This document shows positions 6,801 through 10,141 of a stretch of DNA of 10,141 nucleotides, one piece after another. The number at the start of each line of letters is the position of its first letter. The first letter of the stretch is position 1. The stretch spans positions 1 to 10,141 of the forward strand of contig CALDKO010000033.1 of NCBI GenBank assembly GCA_937898165.1. Reading direction: 5' to 3'. The notes beneath the pieces are model-generated. The model was given only the letters and a program-made list of their open reading frames with translations. It made no database searches and had not been told where the DNA came from. Made by a program: the position numbers and the translations under genes. Source of the DNA: an uncultured bacterium (GTDB taxonomy: Bacteria; Patescibacteriota; Minisyncoccia; Phycocordibacterales; UBA1006).

Positions 6801-7405
6801 AAAGCCGTTCCACAACGCGAACACCACGGTAGAATCTTGAAATCTTTATACATTAAATCGTTTCCATGTTGATCCTTTCGTTCTGAAATCTTTTTCACCA
6901 CACCCCACAATGATTCGATATATCCGTTTTCATACGTAATATACGGATGCTCCATATCAAGCCAATACCCCATACGGTCAGTTAATACTTCCCATTCATC
7001 TTTATATTGCCAAACGGATTCCTTACATTGCTTGTTAAATGCCGCAACACCGTATTCCTCGATCTCCTTTTTTGATTTCAAACCAAGAGCTTTTTCAACC
7101 TGCAGTTCCACAGGCAACCCATGAGTATCCCAACCCGCACGACGCTGTACGTTAAAGCCACGCATTGTTTTATAACGCGGAATAATATCCTTAAAAGATC
7201 GGGCACCTACATGGTGAATTCCAGGACGACCATTTGCAGTCGGCGGTCCCTCAAAAAATACAAAATCACCCATTGGAGATTCCTTTGTAAGAGTCTTTTC
7301 AAAAATCTGATTATCTTTCCAGTACTGTAAAATAGACTCTTCACGAGCTGCGGTTTCTGATTTTTGTACACCTTCTGGTGTGAAGTTTTTTGGGTTTGGG
7401 TTCAT
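3887..7405 (-). CDS. ileS: Isoleucyl-tRNA synthetase with inserted histidine-phosphatase domain
   Basis: IleRS charges tRNA-Ile with isoleucine. The 1172 residues (ATG numbering) show a type 2 (eukaryote-like) class I synthetase: the HIGH motif as HHVG (64-67) in PPTANGRPGIHHVG, the CP1 editing domain with WTTTPWTLPGN and GTGIVHIAPMYGADDF, the KMSKS loop (821-825), the catalytic WFDSG segment, and the C-terminal anticodon-binding helices (FINELSTWYIRRSRDRF). A complete histidine-phosphatase domain (about 521-712) is inserted between GSLADIKKY and DFHKPYID, explaining a length well above the usual 1030-1050. A TTG three codons upstream (7414) is in frame, but the ATG is preferred. The preceding bases carry no Shine-Dalgarno. 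The next minus-strand regulatory element upstream is a T-box about 400 nt away, with a plus-strand gene in between. The stop lies in the shared terminator. Confidence 0.96.
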   Translation of the reverse strand: MNPNPKNFTPEGVQKSETAAREESILQYWKDNQIFEKTLTKESPMGDFVFFEGPPTANGRPGIHHVGARSFKDIIPRYKTMRGFNVQRRAGWDTHGLPVELQVEKALGLKSKKEIEEYGVAAFNKQCKESVWQYKDEWEVLTDRMGYWLDMEHPYITYENGYIESLWGVVKKISERKDQHGNDLMYKDFKILPWCSRCGTALSSHELNQPGAYQDVKDVTAYVKFPIIGFENAYFLAWTTTPWTLPGNIALAVGPEIDYVEAKVGDEILVLAKTLLKNLPEGYEIIAEHKGSEMVGMKYEPLYPFMSDLLPVDQKPKLENAFQVYAADFVTTTDGTGIVHIAPMYGADDFELATKHNLPKFHVVNEEGKYIAGCDTDAIKLSGRYVKESDESGKPTLAIDIINDLTARNLLFKKENYAHSYPHCWRCNTPLLYYARGSWYFRMSSLRDKLLAANENINWEPDHIKKGRFGEWLDGIRDWAISRERYWGTPIPVWETADGSKRVVVGSLADIKKYSKKSGNKYFVMRHGQAISNIEKVWDFMGDPENHLTEEGRAQVAKAAEELKAKGIDVIISSPIVRTQETAKIVAENIGINPNQIITDDRIIEWQVGKEFQGKTIDEYIQIRNASENRYTFKIDGFESYQDVTKRCGEFLHDIDSQYQGKNILVVTHNSAARGLVLSAQGFTFETLLKSEPKEFPFNNADIREIDFSPLPHNENYELDFHKPYIDQVELELDGEKLTRTSAIMDVWFDSGAMAYAQGHDLGEPINFNPKPADYISEGVDQTRGWFYTMHAIANLLDDEPTNNYKNVICLGLLMAADGTKMSKSKGNIVSPWEIFEKYGADVARFWFYSVNQPGETKNFDDKSLDDVKKKVFNPLLNVVSFYEMYKPETLPNPDERNAYDSPNVLDKWILAKYEELAGVVTKGLESYDVLTPARSIRDFINELSTWYIRRSRDRFKSDNEQDRIDALVVTRLILRNIAITIAPFAPFIAEEIFSKVRYEDRDEISVHLELWIDNKRDFSLVDHTLEPMQLVRDLVTLGLEARQKANVKVRQPLSTLFISESNLSDEYLDIIRDELNVKEVVVKQSLESGTVELDTEITDELRNEGDMRDLVRQIQDMRKDANLMPSDRVIVHLETAEPTWFGNTELQNELLMTVGAESIVWGSEMNKVEIK
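5270..5845 (-). other. Histidine-phosphatase domain embedded in ileS
   Basis: About 190 residues match the phosphoglycerate-mutase-like histidine phosphatase family. Present are the phosphohistidine motif RHG (526-528, KYFVMRHGQAISN), the SSPIVRTQETA segment with R578, the acid residue E605 in RIIEWQVGKEFQGK, and the second catalytic histidine H669 in VVTHNSAARGLV. All usual catalytic positions appear kept, so the domain is likely active. It is in frame, with no stops or start sites at its borders, and the synthetase sequence continues normally on both sides, so this is a domain insertion and not a misassembled gene. The substrate is unknown. Confidence 0.92.
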
Positions 7406-7407
7406 GG

Positions 7408-7435
7408 TTGACAAAATAGAATAATTATGGATAAT
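7408..7435 (+). promoter_or_regulatory. Promoter of the CXXCXGXG membrane protein gene
   Basis: TTGACA (7408-7413) is followed after 16 bp by GATAAT (7430-7435), one base from consensus, giving one of the best sigma70-like promoters in the window. The transcript would start near 7442 and reach the ATG at 7454 after about 12 nt. The -35 lies within ten bases of the ileS start codon on the other strand, so RNA polymerase here would face ileS transcription arriving from the T-box. Confidence 0.65.
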
Positions 7436-7453
7436 AATGAATAAATATTTTTA

Positions 7454-7810
7454 ATGATTAAACTTAAAACTATGTTTAAATTAATTGAAGCATACCCTGC
7501 TCTTTTATTTCTAATGATTCCATTAATTATTTTTTTATACAGAAGTGTAAAAAATTTTTACAACAAATGGAAAAGTTTTGACCTTGTTTTTGATCTTGAC
7601 CTTATTCCTTTGAAATCAAAATGCGAGGAATGTAAAGGTGAAGGCTTAACTTATACTGGTTATTATGATGATCACTGCTTAGGGTTATATTATCCTGACA
7701 TGTCAGAAGAGGAAAAAGAAAAAATTCTTGGAGGACCTCTATATGATCCAGTTAAATGCGAAATTTGCAAAGGTACAGGATCTATAAAAACTGAAAGAAT
7801 AATGATTTAA
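7454..7810 (+). CDS. Membrane-anchored protein with two CXXCXGXG zinc-hairpin motifs
   Basis: I do not recognise the family of this 118-residue protein. An N-terminal hydrophobic helix (about 13-29, PALLFLMIPLIIFLY) is followed by a basic stretch, suggesting a membrane anchor with the rest in the cytosol. Two DnaJ-type motifs, CEECKGEG (57-64) and CEICKGTG (102-109), are the kind that together hold one zinc ion. Between them are DDHC (C75) and an acidic loop. The motifs are typical of DnaJ and of anti-TRAP, but no J-domain is present. An alternative start is Met7. It has its own promoter, and its stop abuts the T-box terminator hairpin, which has Ts on both sides. The gene lies wholly antisense to the presumed ileS leader. 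Confidence 0.8.
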   Translation: MIKLKTMFKLIEAYPALLFLMIPLIIFLYRSVKNFYNKWKSFDLVFDLDLIPLKSKCEECKGEGLTYTGYYDDHCLGLYYPDMSEEEKEKILGGPLYDPVKCEICKGTGSIKTERIMI

Positions 7811-7813
7811 AAA

Positions 7814-7861
7814 AACTCGTCCACGAATCACGACTAAAAAGTCATGGTTCAAGGACGAGTT
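7814..7861. terminator. T-box terminator hairpin, usable on both strands
   Basis: Two 22-base arms (7814-7835 and 7840-7861) pair with two mismatches and G-T wobbles around an AAAA/TTTT loop. On the minus strand the hairpin ends in seven Ts (7815-7809) and is the T-box attenuator. On the plus strand it starts 3 bases after the TAA of the CXXCXGXG gene and runs into TTTTCTTTT, so it can end that transcript as well. Confidence 0.88.
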
Positions 7862-7890
7862 TTCTTTTGCTCGTGGTACCACCTTGGTTC

Positions 7891-7923
7891 TGTGTGGGAA
7901 ATTGCTACGCAATTTCCCACACA
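7891..7923 (-). repeat. Stem III hairpin of the T-box leader
   Basis: A perfect 15-bp inverted repeat (arms 7891-7905 and 7909-7923, TGTGTGGGAAATTGC, loop of 3) lies just before the T-box core. This is the position of stem III in T-box RNAs, which separates the decoding region from the antiterminator. Confidence 0.85.
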
Positions 7924-8039
7924 CTCATTCTGCTGTAACGGGCGTTCCCGCTCGAATCTACTAACCAATTAAGGCGTTCTGTCGAGTGCTCTGGAGTGAT
8001 TAGTTCCTTCGTTGCTTATATTGCAACTGTATCACACAC

Positions 8040-8068
8040 AGATTAAAGACTCAAGCATGATTTGACAA
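8040..8068 (-). promoter_or_regulatory. Promoter of the T-box leader
   Basis: Reading the minus strand, TTGTCA (8068-8063) is followed after 17 bp by TAATCT (8045-8040). A start near 8033 places only about six bases before the short stem I hairpin, which supports the view that no longer stem I exists. Its -35 overlaps the plus-strand -35 on the same bases. Confidence 0.5.
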
Positions 8069-8089
8069 AGTATTTTTTACACGTAAAGT
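8062..8089 (+). promoter_or_regulatory. Promoter of the zinc-ribbon-like gene
   Basis: TTGACA (8062-8067) is followed after 16 bp by TAAAGT (8084-8089). The start would be near 8096, leaving about six bases before the ATG at 8102. The -35 shares five bases with the minus-strand -35 of the T-box promoter, so the two probably compete for polymerase. Confidence 0.55.
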
Positions 8090-8101
8090 AAATAAAAAAT
8101 T

Positions 8102-8353
8102 ATGGGAAAGAGAAAAAGAATCGTTCGGGAACAAAAAGTTGATCCTGCAACACTATTTGATTTTTCAAAGAAAAAAAATGAGGAAACTATTCCTCAGCAT
8201 GTTCCTAAAAAAATCATAGGGTTAGGCGGTCTAATAGCAATAAAGAAAAAATGTGATTGTGGTTTTTATCAACCCACCAGCACAAAAGGACTTATAATTA
8301 ATGACTGTAAAAATTGCGGTGGAAAACCACCTACTCGGGTATTTGGCCGTTAG
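8102..8353 (+). CDS. Small zinc-ribbon-like hypothetical protein
   Basis: I do not recognise this 83-residue protein. It begins with a strongly basic MGKRKRIVREQK, followed by a Lys-rich linker (FSKKKNEET). The C-terminal half has four cysteines spaced CDC (51, 53) and CKNC (69, 72), with a Gly after each pair, which suggests a single zinc knuckle. No membrane segment is present. The basic N-terminus would suit nucleic-acid or ribosome contact (inference). It has a promoter immediately upstream, no visible Shine-Dalgarno, and a clear terminator after the TAG stop (the only TAG among the window's stops), so it is a single-gene transcript divergent from the T-box. Confidence 0.75.
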   Translation: MGKRKRIVREQKVDPATLFDFSKKKNEETIPQHVPKKIIGLGGLIAIKKKCDCGFYQPTSTKGLIINDCKNCGGKPPTRVFGR

Positions 8354-8358
8354 TATTC

Positions 8359-8389
8359 AAAATGCACATGGAAACATATGCATTTTTTT
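8359..8389 (+). terminator. Rho-independent terminator after the zinc-ribbon-like gene
   Basis: AAAATGCACATG pairs with CATATGCATTTT (one C-A mismatch) around a GAAA tetraloop (8371-8374) and runs into Ts up to 8389. It starts five bases after the TAG stop. Confidence 0.87.
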
Positions 8390-8398
8390 GTGGCTTAA

Positions 8399-8407
8399 TG
8401 GTATACT
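8399..8407 (+). promoter_or_regulatory. Extended -10 promoter of the membrane-protein pair
   Basis: TGGTATACT (TGn plus TATACT at 8402-8407) lies just after the previous terminator and ten bases before the A of the ATG at 8417. The predicted leader is at most about three bases. No -35 is evident. Confidence 0.6.
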
Positions 8408-8416
8408 GTACATGTT

Positions 8417-8602
8417 ATGAACGTACTTTTCATAGGATTTCTTTTATTAATGGTTTTCGTGATTGGTGCTACAGCAGCACTGATGTGGCATTGGAAAAAA
8501 TACATGCCTGAATCCAGCCGTGGTGCAGGGATTTTTACTATTTATATGGTCGGACTTGCAGTGCTCATCATGGCATTGTTTACCAATATTTCTAATTTGT
8601 AA
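8417..8602 (+). CDS. Small two-helix membrane protein
   Basis: This 61-residue protein is mostly two hydrophobic helices, about 3-24 (FIGFLLLMVFVIGATAALMW) and 37-57 (AGIFTIYMVGLAVLIMALF), joined by a short polar loop (HWKKYMPESSRG). The basic loop should face the cytosol, leaving both ends outside. I recognise no family. It is only 6 nt upstream of the PH-domain membrane protein gene and shares its promoter, so the two proteins probably act together in the membrane. Confidence 0.8.
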   Translation: MNVLFIGFLLLMVFVIGATAALMWHWKKYMPESSRGAGIFTIYMVGLAVLIMALFTNISNL

Positions 8603-8608
8603 TATTCT

Positions 8609-9139
8609 ATGAACACTTTTCAACTTGGCCCAGACGAACATGTTATTGCGATTTTTAGAAAGCATCCATTTTATCTATGGGTTTCAGGTATAAAATATGC
8701 AGTGCTTGCATTATTACCATCCATTGCTGCACCGTTTCTCAGTGATACTACTGGAAATTTTGGTGGATTTGGAATGACGTTATATCTTGGATTTTTAATT
8801 GTACTGTGGATTGGATTTTTTATTGAGTGGACAGATTTTATGTTGGATACATGGATTTTAACCAATGAACGATTAATCGATGTCGAACAAATTGCATTGT
8901 TTTCTCGTCGTGTTTCCACATTATCTCTTGATAGAATTCAGGATATCACTATCGAAGAATCTGGTTTTTTGGAAACACTTCTTGGTATTGGTAATGTTTT
9001 AATCCAAACCGCCAGTGAAATAGAACAGTTTCAAGTCAAAGGAGCTAGAAACCCAGTACAGATAAAAGATATGATCCAGCAAGCCTATCGTGAGGGACGT
9101 GAGGATATTTTGAACGAAATTGCACACCTGCAACGGTAA
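8609..9139 (+). CDS. Bacterial PH-domain (bPH2-type) membrane protein
   Basis: This 176-residue protein has two membrane helices (about 24-45 and 54-76) followed by a bacterial pleckstrin-homology-like domain (about 78-160). Recognisable points are WILTNERLIDVEQIALFSRRVSTLSLDRIQDI, then VLIQTASEIEQFQVKGARNPVQIKDMI, the pattern of YdbT/YdbS-like proteins. The first residues (FQLGPDEHVIAIFRKH) also match the usual start of such proteins. The role of these proteins is poorly known; envelope or lipid-related functions have been proposed. It is the second gene of a pair with the two-helix protein at 8417. No Shine-Dalgarno and no convincing terminator are visible; the RRM gene follows with its own promoter-like box. 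Confidence 0.88.
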   Translation: MNTFQLGPDEHVIAIFRKHPFYLWVSGIKYAVLALLPSIAAPFLSDTTGNFGGFGMTLYLGFLIVLWIGFFIEWTDFMLDTWILTNERLIDVEQIALFSRRVSTLSLDRIQDITIEESGFLETLLGIGNVLIQTASEIEQFQVKGARNPVQIKDMIQQAYREGREDILNEIAHLQR

Positions 9140-9160
9140 CTTGCATAAAAATATAAATCA

Positions 9161-9169
9161 TGCGATACT
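9161..9169 (+). promoter_or_regulatory. Extended -10 promoter of the RRM gene
   Basis: TGCGATACT (TGn plus GATACT at 9164-9169) has the same form and the same spacing to an ATG (A at 9176, seven bases after the box) as the promoter at 3532. Transcription should begin at or next to 9176. Confidence 0.5.
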
Positions 9170-9250
9170 GCCGCTATGTATTTTATGCCCGACCGTGAAA
9201 ACGTAAGTGCTAAATACGGTCGAGTATTATCTGGAGAATCTCCTATCATT

Positions 9251-9535
9251 ATGCAAAACAATTTGTACGTTAGTTCCCTAGCTTGGGCAACTACTGATGA
9301 TACATTGCGAGCTTACTTTGCCACTATCGGTGAAGTAAAATCTGCAAGTGTTATCAAAGACAAAATGTCAGGACGTTCACGAGGTTTCGGATTCGTAGAA
9401 ATGGCAACTGAAGAAGCAGCAGCTGAAGCAGTAGCTAAATTAAACGAAACTGATTTAGACGGTCGCATCATTCGTGTTGCAATCGCTCAACCACGTGAAG
9501 AACGACCACGACGTGAATTCAACAACGCTGCGTAA
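9251..9535 (+). CDS. RRM-type RNA-binding protein
   Basis: This 94-residue single RNA-recognition-motif protein shows RNP2 as LYVSSL (5-10), RNP1 as RGFGFVEM (44-51) in a GRSRGFGFVEM context, and the closing LDGRIIRVAIAQPRE. An Arg-rich tail (PREERPRREF) follows, which often adds RNA affinity. Bacterial proteins of this kind are single-stranded-RNA binders, often linked to cold response in cyanobacteria. The frame opens 25 codons earlier at an ATG (9176), which sits at the expected transcription start. I chose the ATG at 9251 because family members start a few residues before RNP2, and because a GGAG lies 14 bases upstream. If the longer form is made leaderlessly, it has a 25-residue extension of unknown role. 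Confidence 0.88.
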   Translation: MQNNLYVSSLAWATTDDTLRAYFATIGEVKSASVIKDKMSGRSRGFGFVEMATEEAAAEAVAKLNETDLDGRIIRVAIAQPREERPRREFNNAA

Positions 9536-9542
9536 GCCGTGT

Positions 9543-9576
9543 TACCAAAAAACTGCCTTATGGCGGTTTTTTGGTA
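9543..9576 (+). terminator. Rho-independent terminator after the RRM gene
   Basis: TACCAAAAAACTGCC pairs with GGCGGTTTTTTGGTA around TTAT (one G-T pair). The CTGCC/GGCGG core is followed directly by six Ts. It starts seven bases after the RRM stop. Confidence 0.87.
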
Positions 9577-9582
9577 TATAAA

Positions 9583-9606
9583 AAGACTACCAATACTGGT
9601 AGTCTT
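9583..9606 (-). terminator. Rho-independent terminator after the ABC transporter gene
   Basis: A perfect 10-bp stem (AAGACTACCA/TGGTAGTCTT, loop of 4) is followed by Ts on the minus strand. It lies nine bases beyond the ABC stop and back to back with the RRM terminator, so the converging genes each have their own hairpin. Confidence 0.85.
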
Positions 9607-9615
9607 ACTTCTTAT

Positions 9616-10141
9616 TTAATTGCTGTATTTGATTGTTTCTTCATCTACAATATGATTAGTGCCGTGTTCACCTGCAGAAATTAAATCTGCGTACGGTCCT
9701 TTTTGGGTTAGTAACTCTTGATGAGTACCATCCTGTGCAACGTGACCATTATCTAATACCAAAATTCTGTCTAGATTTCTAATAGTTGATAATCGATGCG
9801 CGATTACAATAACTGTTTTCCCTACAAATTCTTTTTCAAGTATTTCCAAGATTTCAGTTTCAGTGATCACATCCAGTGCTGAAGTTGCCTCATCTAATAT
9901 GAGTATTGGAGCATTTTTCAAAATAGCTCGAGCGATTCCAATACGCTGTGCCTGACCACCGGATAATTTGGTTCCTTTTTCACCAACCATAGTATGATAA
10001 CCTGTTGGAACACCATTTTCTTTTGGGGTATCATTCATAATAAAATTATGAATGCGAGCTCTTTTTGCAGCCTGAATAATTTCTTCATCTGTTGCATCAT
10101 GTTTTGCAAATCTAATATTCTCCATAATAGTTCTATTAAAC
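9616..10141 (-). CDS. ABC exporter ATPase domain, C-terminal part (runs off the window)
   Basis: This is the end of an MsbA/LmrA-type ABC exporter. The frame continues to the window edge upstream of MENIRF (it reads FNRTIMENIRF), so the ATG at 10125 is not the real start. Visible are the signature LSGGQAQRIGIARAIL, Walker B ILILDEATSALD with the D-loop, and the H-loop histidine in VIVIAHRLSTI, followed by a normal ending (LDNGHVAQDGTHQELL). The Walker A and membrane domains lie outside. Such fused half-transporters dimerise and export lipids, peptides or drugs; the substrate cannot be told here. The signature has QAQR where QQQR is commoner. Confidence 0.93.
   Translation of the reverse strand, partial: FNRTIMENIRFAKHDATDEEIIQAAKRARIHNFIMNDTPKENGVPTGYHTMVGEKGTKLSGGQAQRIGIARAILKNAPILILDEATSALDVITETEILEILEKEFVGKTVIVIAHRLSTIRNLDRILVLDNGHVAQDGTHQELLTQKGPYADLISAGEHGTNHIVDEETIKYSN

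Larger units (their letters stand above)
7807..8034 (-). promoter_or_regulatory. T-box riboswitch leader, probably for ileS (very short stem I)
   Basis: Read on the minus strand, the T-box core is at 7885-7870. AAGG, the tRNA-end-binding bulge TGGTACC and ACGAG pair with CTCGT and CCTT (7859-7851) to form the antiterminator. The same CTCGTCC also forms the 5' arm of the terminator, so the two structures exclude each other. The bulge UGGU fits a tRNA ending ACCA (discriminator A, as in tRNA-Ile). Upstream are stem III (7923-7891, 15 bp), a IIA/B pseudoknot (GGG/CCC and AAC/GTT, 7949-7937), a stem II (ACTAATC/GGTTAGT), and only a 5-bp hairpin GTTGC-AATATAA-GCAAC (8027-8011) as stem I. The specifier is probably AUA in that loop, though UAU is also readable. 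The next same-strand gene is ileS. Confidence 0.88.

Noticed and set aside
7891..7923. Perfect 15-bp inverted repeat as an insertion-sequence end or a terminator
   Set aside because: There is no T-run after it, and its place just before the T-box core fits stem III.
7739..7924. Minus-strand 61-residue frame across the T-box region
   Set aside because: It overlaps the terminator, T-box core and stem III, whose RNA structure explains the sequence, and the protein has no recognisable features.
8314..8511. Plus-strand 65-residue frame bridging the 8102 and 8417 genes
   Set aside because: It crosses a clear terminator and a promoter and overlaps two better frames.
8447..8919. Minus-strand frames at 8447-8665 and 8671-8919
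   Set aside because: Both are shadows of the membrane-protein pair, which has coherent hydrophobic helices and a PH domain.
129..9535. Recoded UGA (code 25, seen in some CPR lineages), because no gene here ends in TGA
   Set aside because: If UGA meant Gly, it would interrupt standard-code frames. The long conserved genes, including the 1172-residue IleRS, are intact with ordinary GGN glycines, so the lack of TGA stops is just a preference for TAA.
9616..10125. Complete small ABC ATPase starting at the ATG at 10125
   Set aside because: The frame stays open to the window edge and reads into the usual FNRTIMENIRF sequence, and Walker A is missing, so it is the tail of a larger protein.
1..10141. 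CRISPR array, tRNA, rRNA, insertion sequence or phage genes
   Set aside because: I saw no spaced direct repeats, no cloverleaf-like sequence in the intergenic gaps, and no transposase, integrase or phage-like proteins.

Overview
The window is AT-rich and gene-dense, with short intergenic gaps and no recognisable strong Shine-Dalgarno sequence in front of most genes. The gene set suggests a small-genome Candidate Phyla Radiation (Patescibacteria) organism known from metagenomes: a eukaryote-like (type 2) isoleucyl-tRNA synthetase, a divergent FolD, a stand-alone CphA-like ATP-grasp enzyme, an RRM protein and several tiny unknown proteins. This is inference from gene flavour, not a phylogeny. 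Stops are TAA almost throughout, and long conserved genes are uninterrupted in the standard code. Bases 1-53 are an Illumina P7 index adapter, so the biological sequence starts at about base 54.

Layout. On the minus strand at 129-2394, glyA and folD form a one-carbon (folate) operon, followed by a small CxxC protein with its own promoter. A minus-strand ATP-grasp ligase gene (2455-3474) is divergent from a plus-strand alkyltransferase-like gene (3547-3864). That gene converges on ileS (3887-7405, minus) and shares a perfect inverted-repeat terminator with it. IleRS carries a complete histidine-phosphatase domain inserted in its catalytic core.

Upstream of ileS on the minus strand lies a T-box riboswitch (about 8034-7807). 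It has a stem I reduced to a 5-bp hairpin, a stem IIA/B pseudoknot, a long stem III, a textbook antiterminator and a terminator. Between the T-box and ileS sits a plus-strand gene for a membrane-anchored CXXCXGXG zinc-hairpin protein. Any antiterminated transcript must therefore run about 400 nt antisense to that gene before it reaches ileS.

To the right are plus-strand genes for a small zinc-ribbon-like protein, a two-helix membrane protein and a bacterial PH-domain membrane protein (the last two 6 nt apart), and an RRM RNA-binding protein. The window ends in the C-terminal half of an ABC exporter ATPase domain on the minus strand, which runs off the edge.

A recurring theme is promoters placed so close to start codons that leaders are about 0-12 nt long. 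Two genes share the pattern TGC[T/G]ATACT, then six bases, then ATG. This points to leaderless or very short-leader translation.
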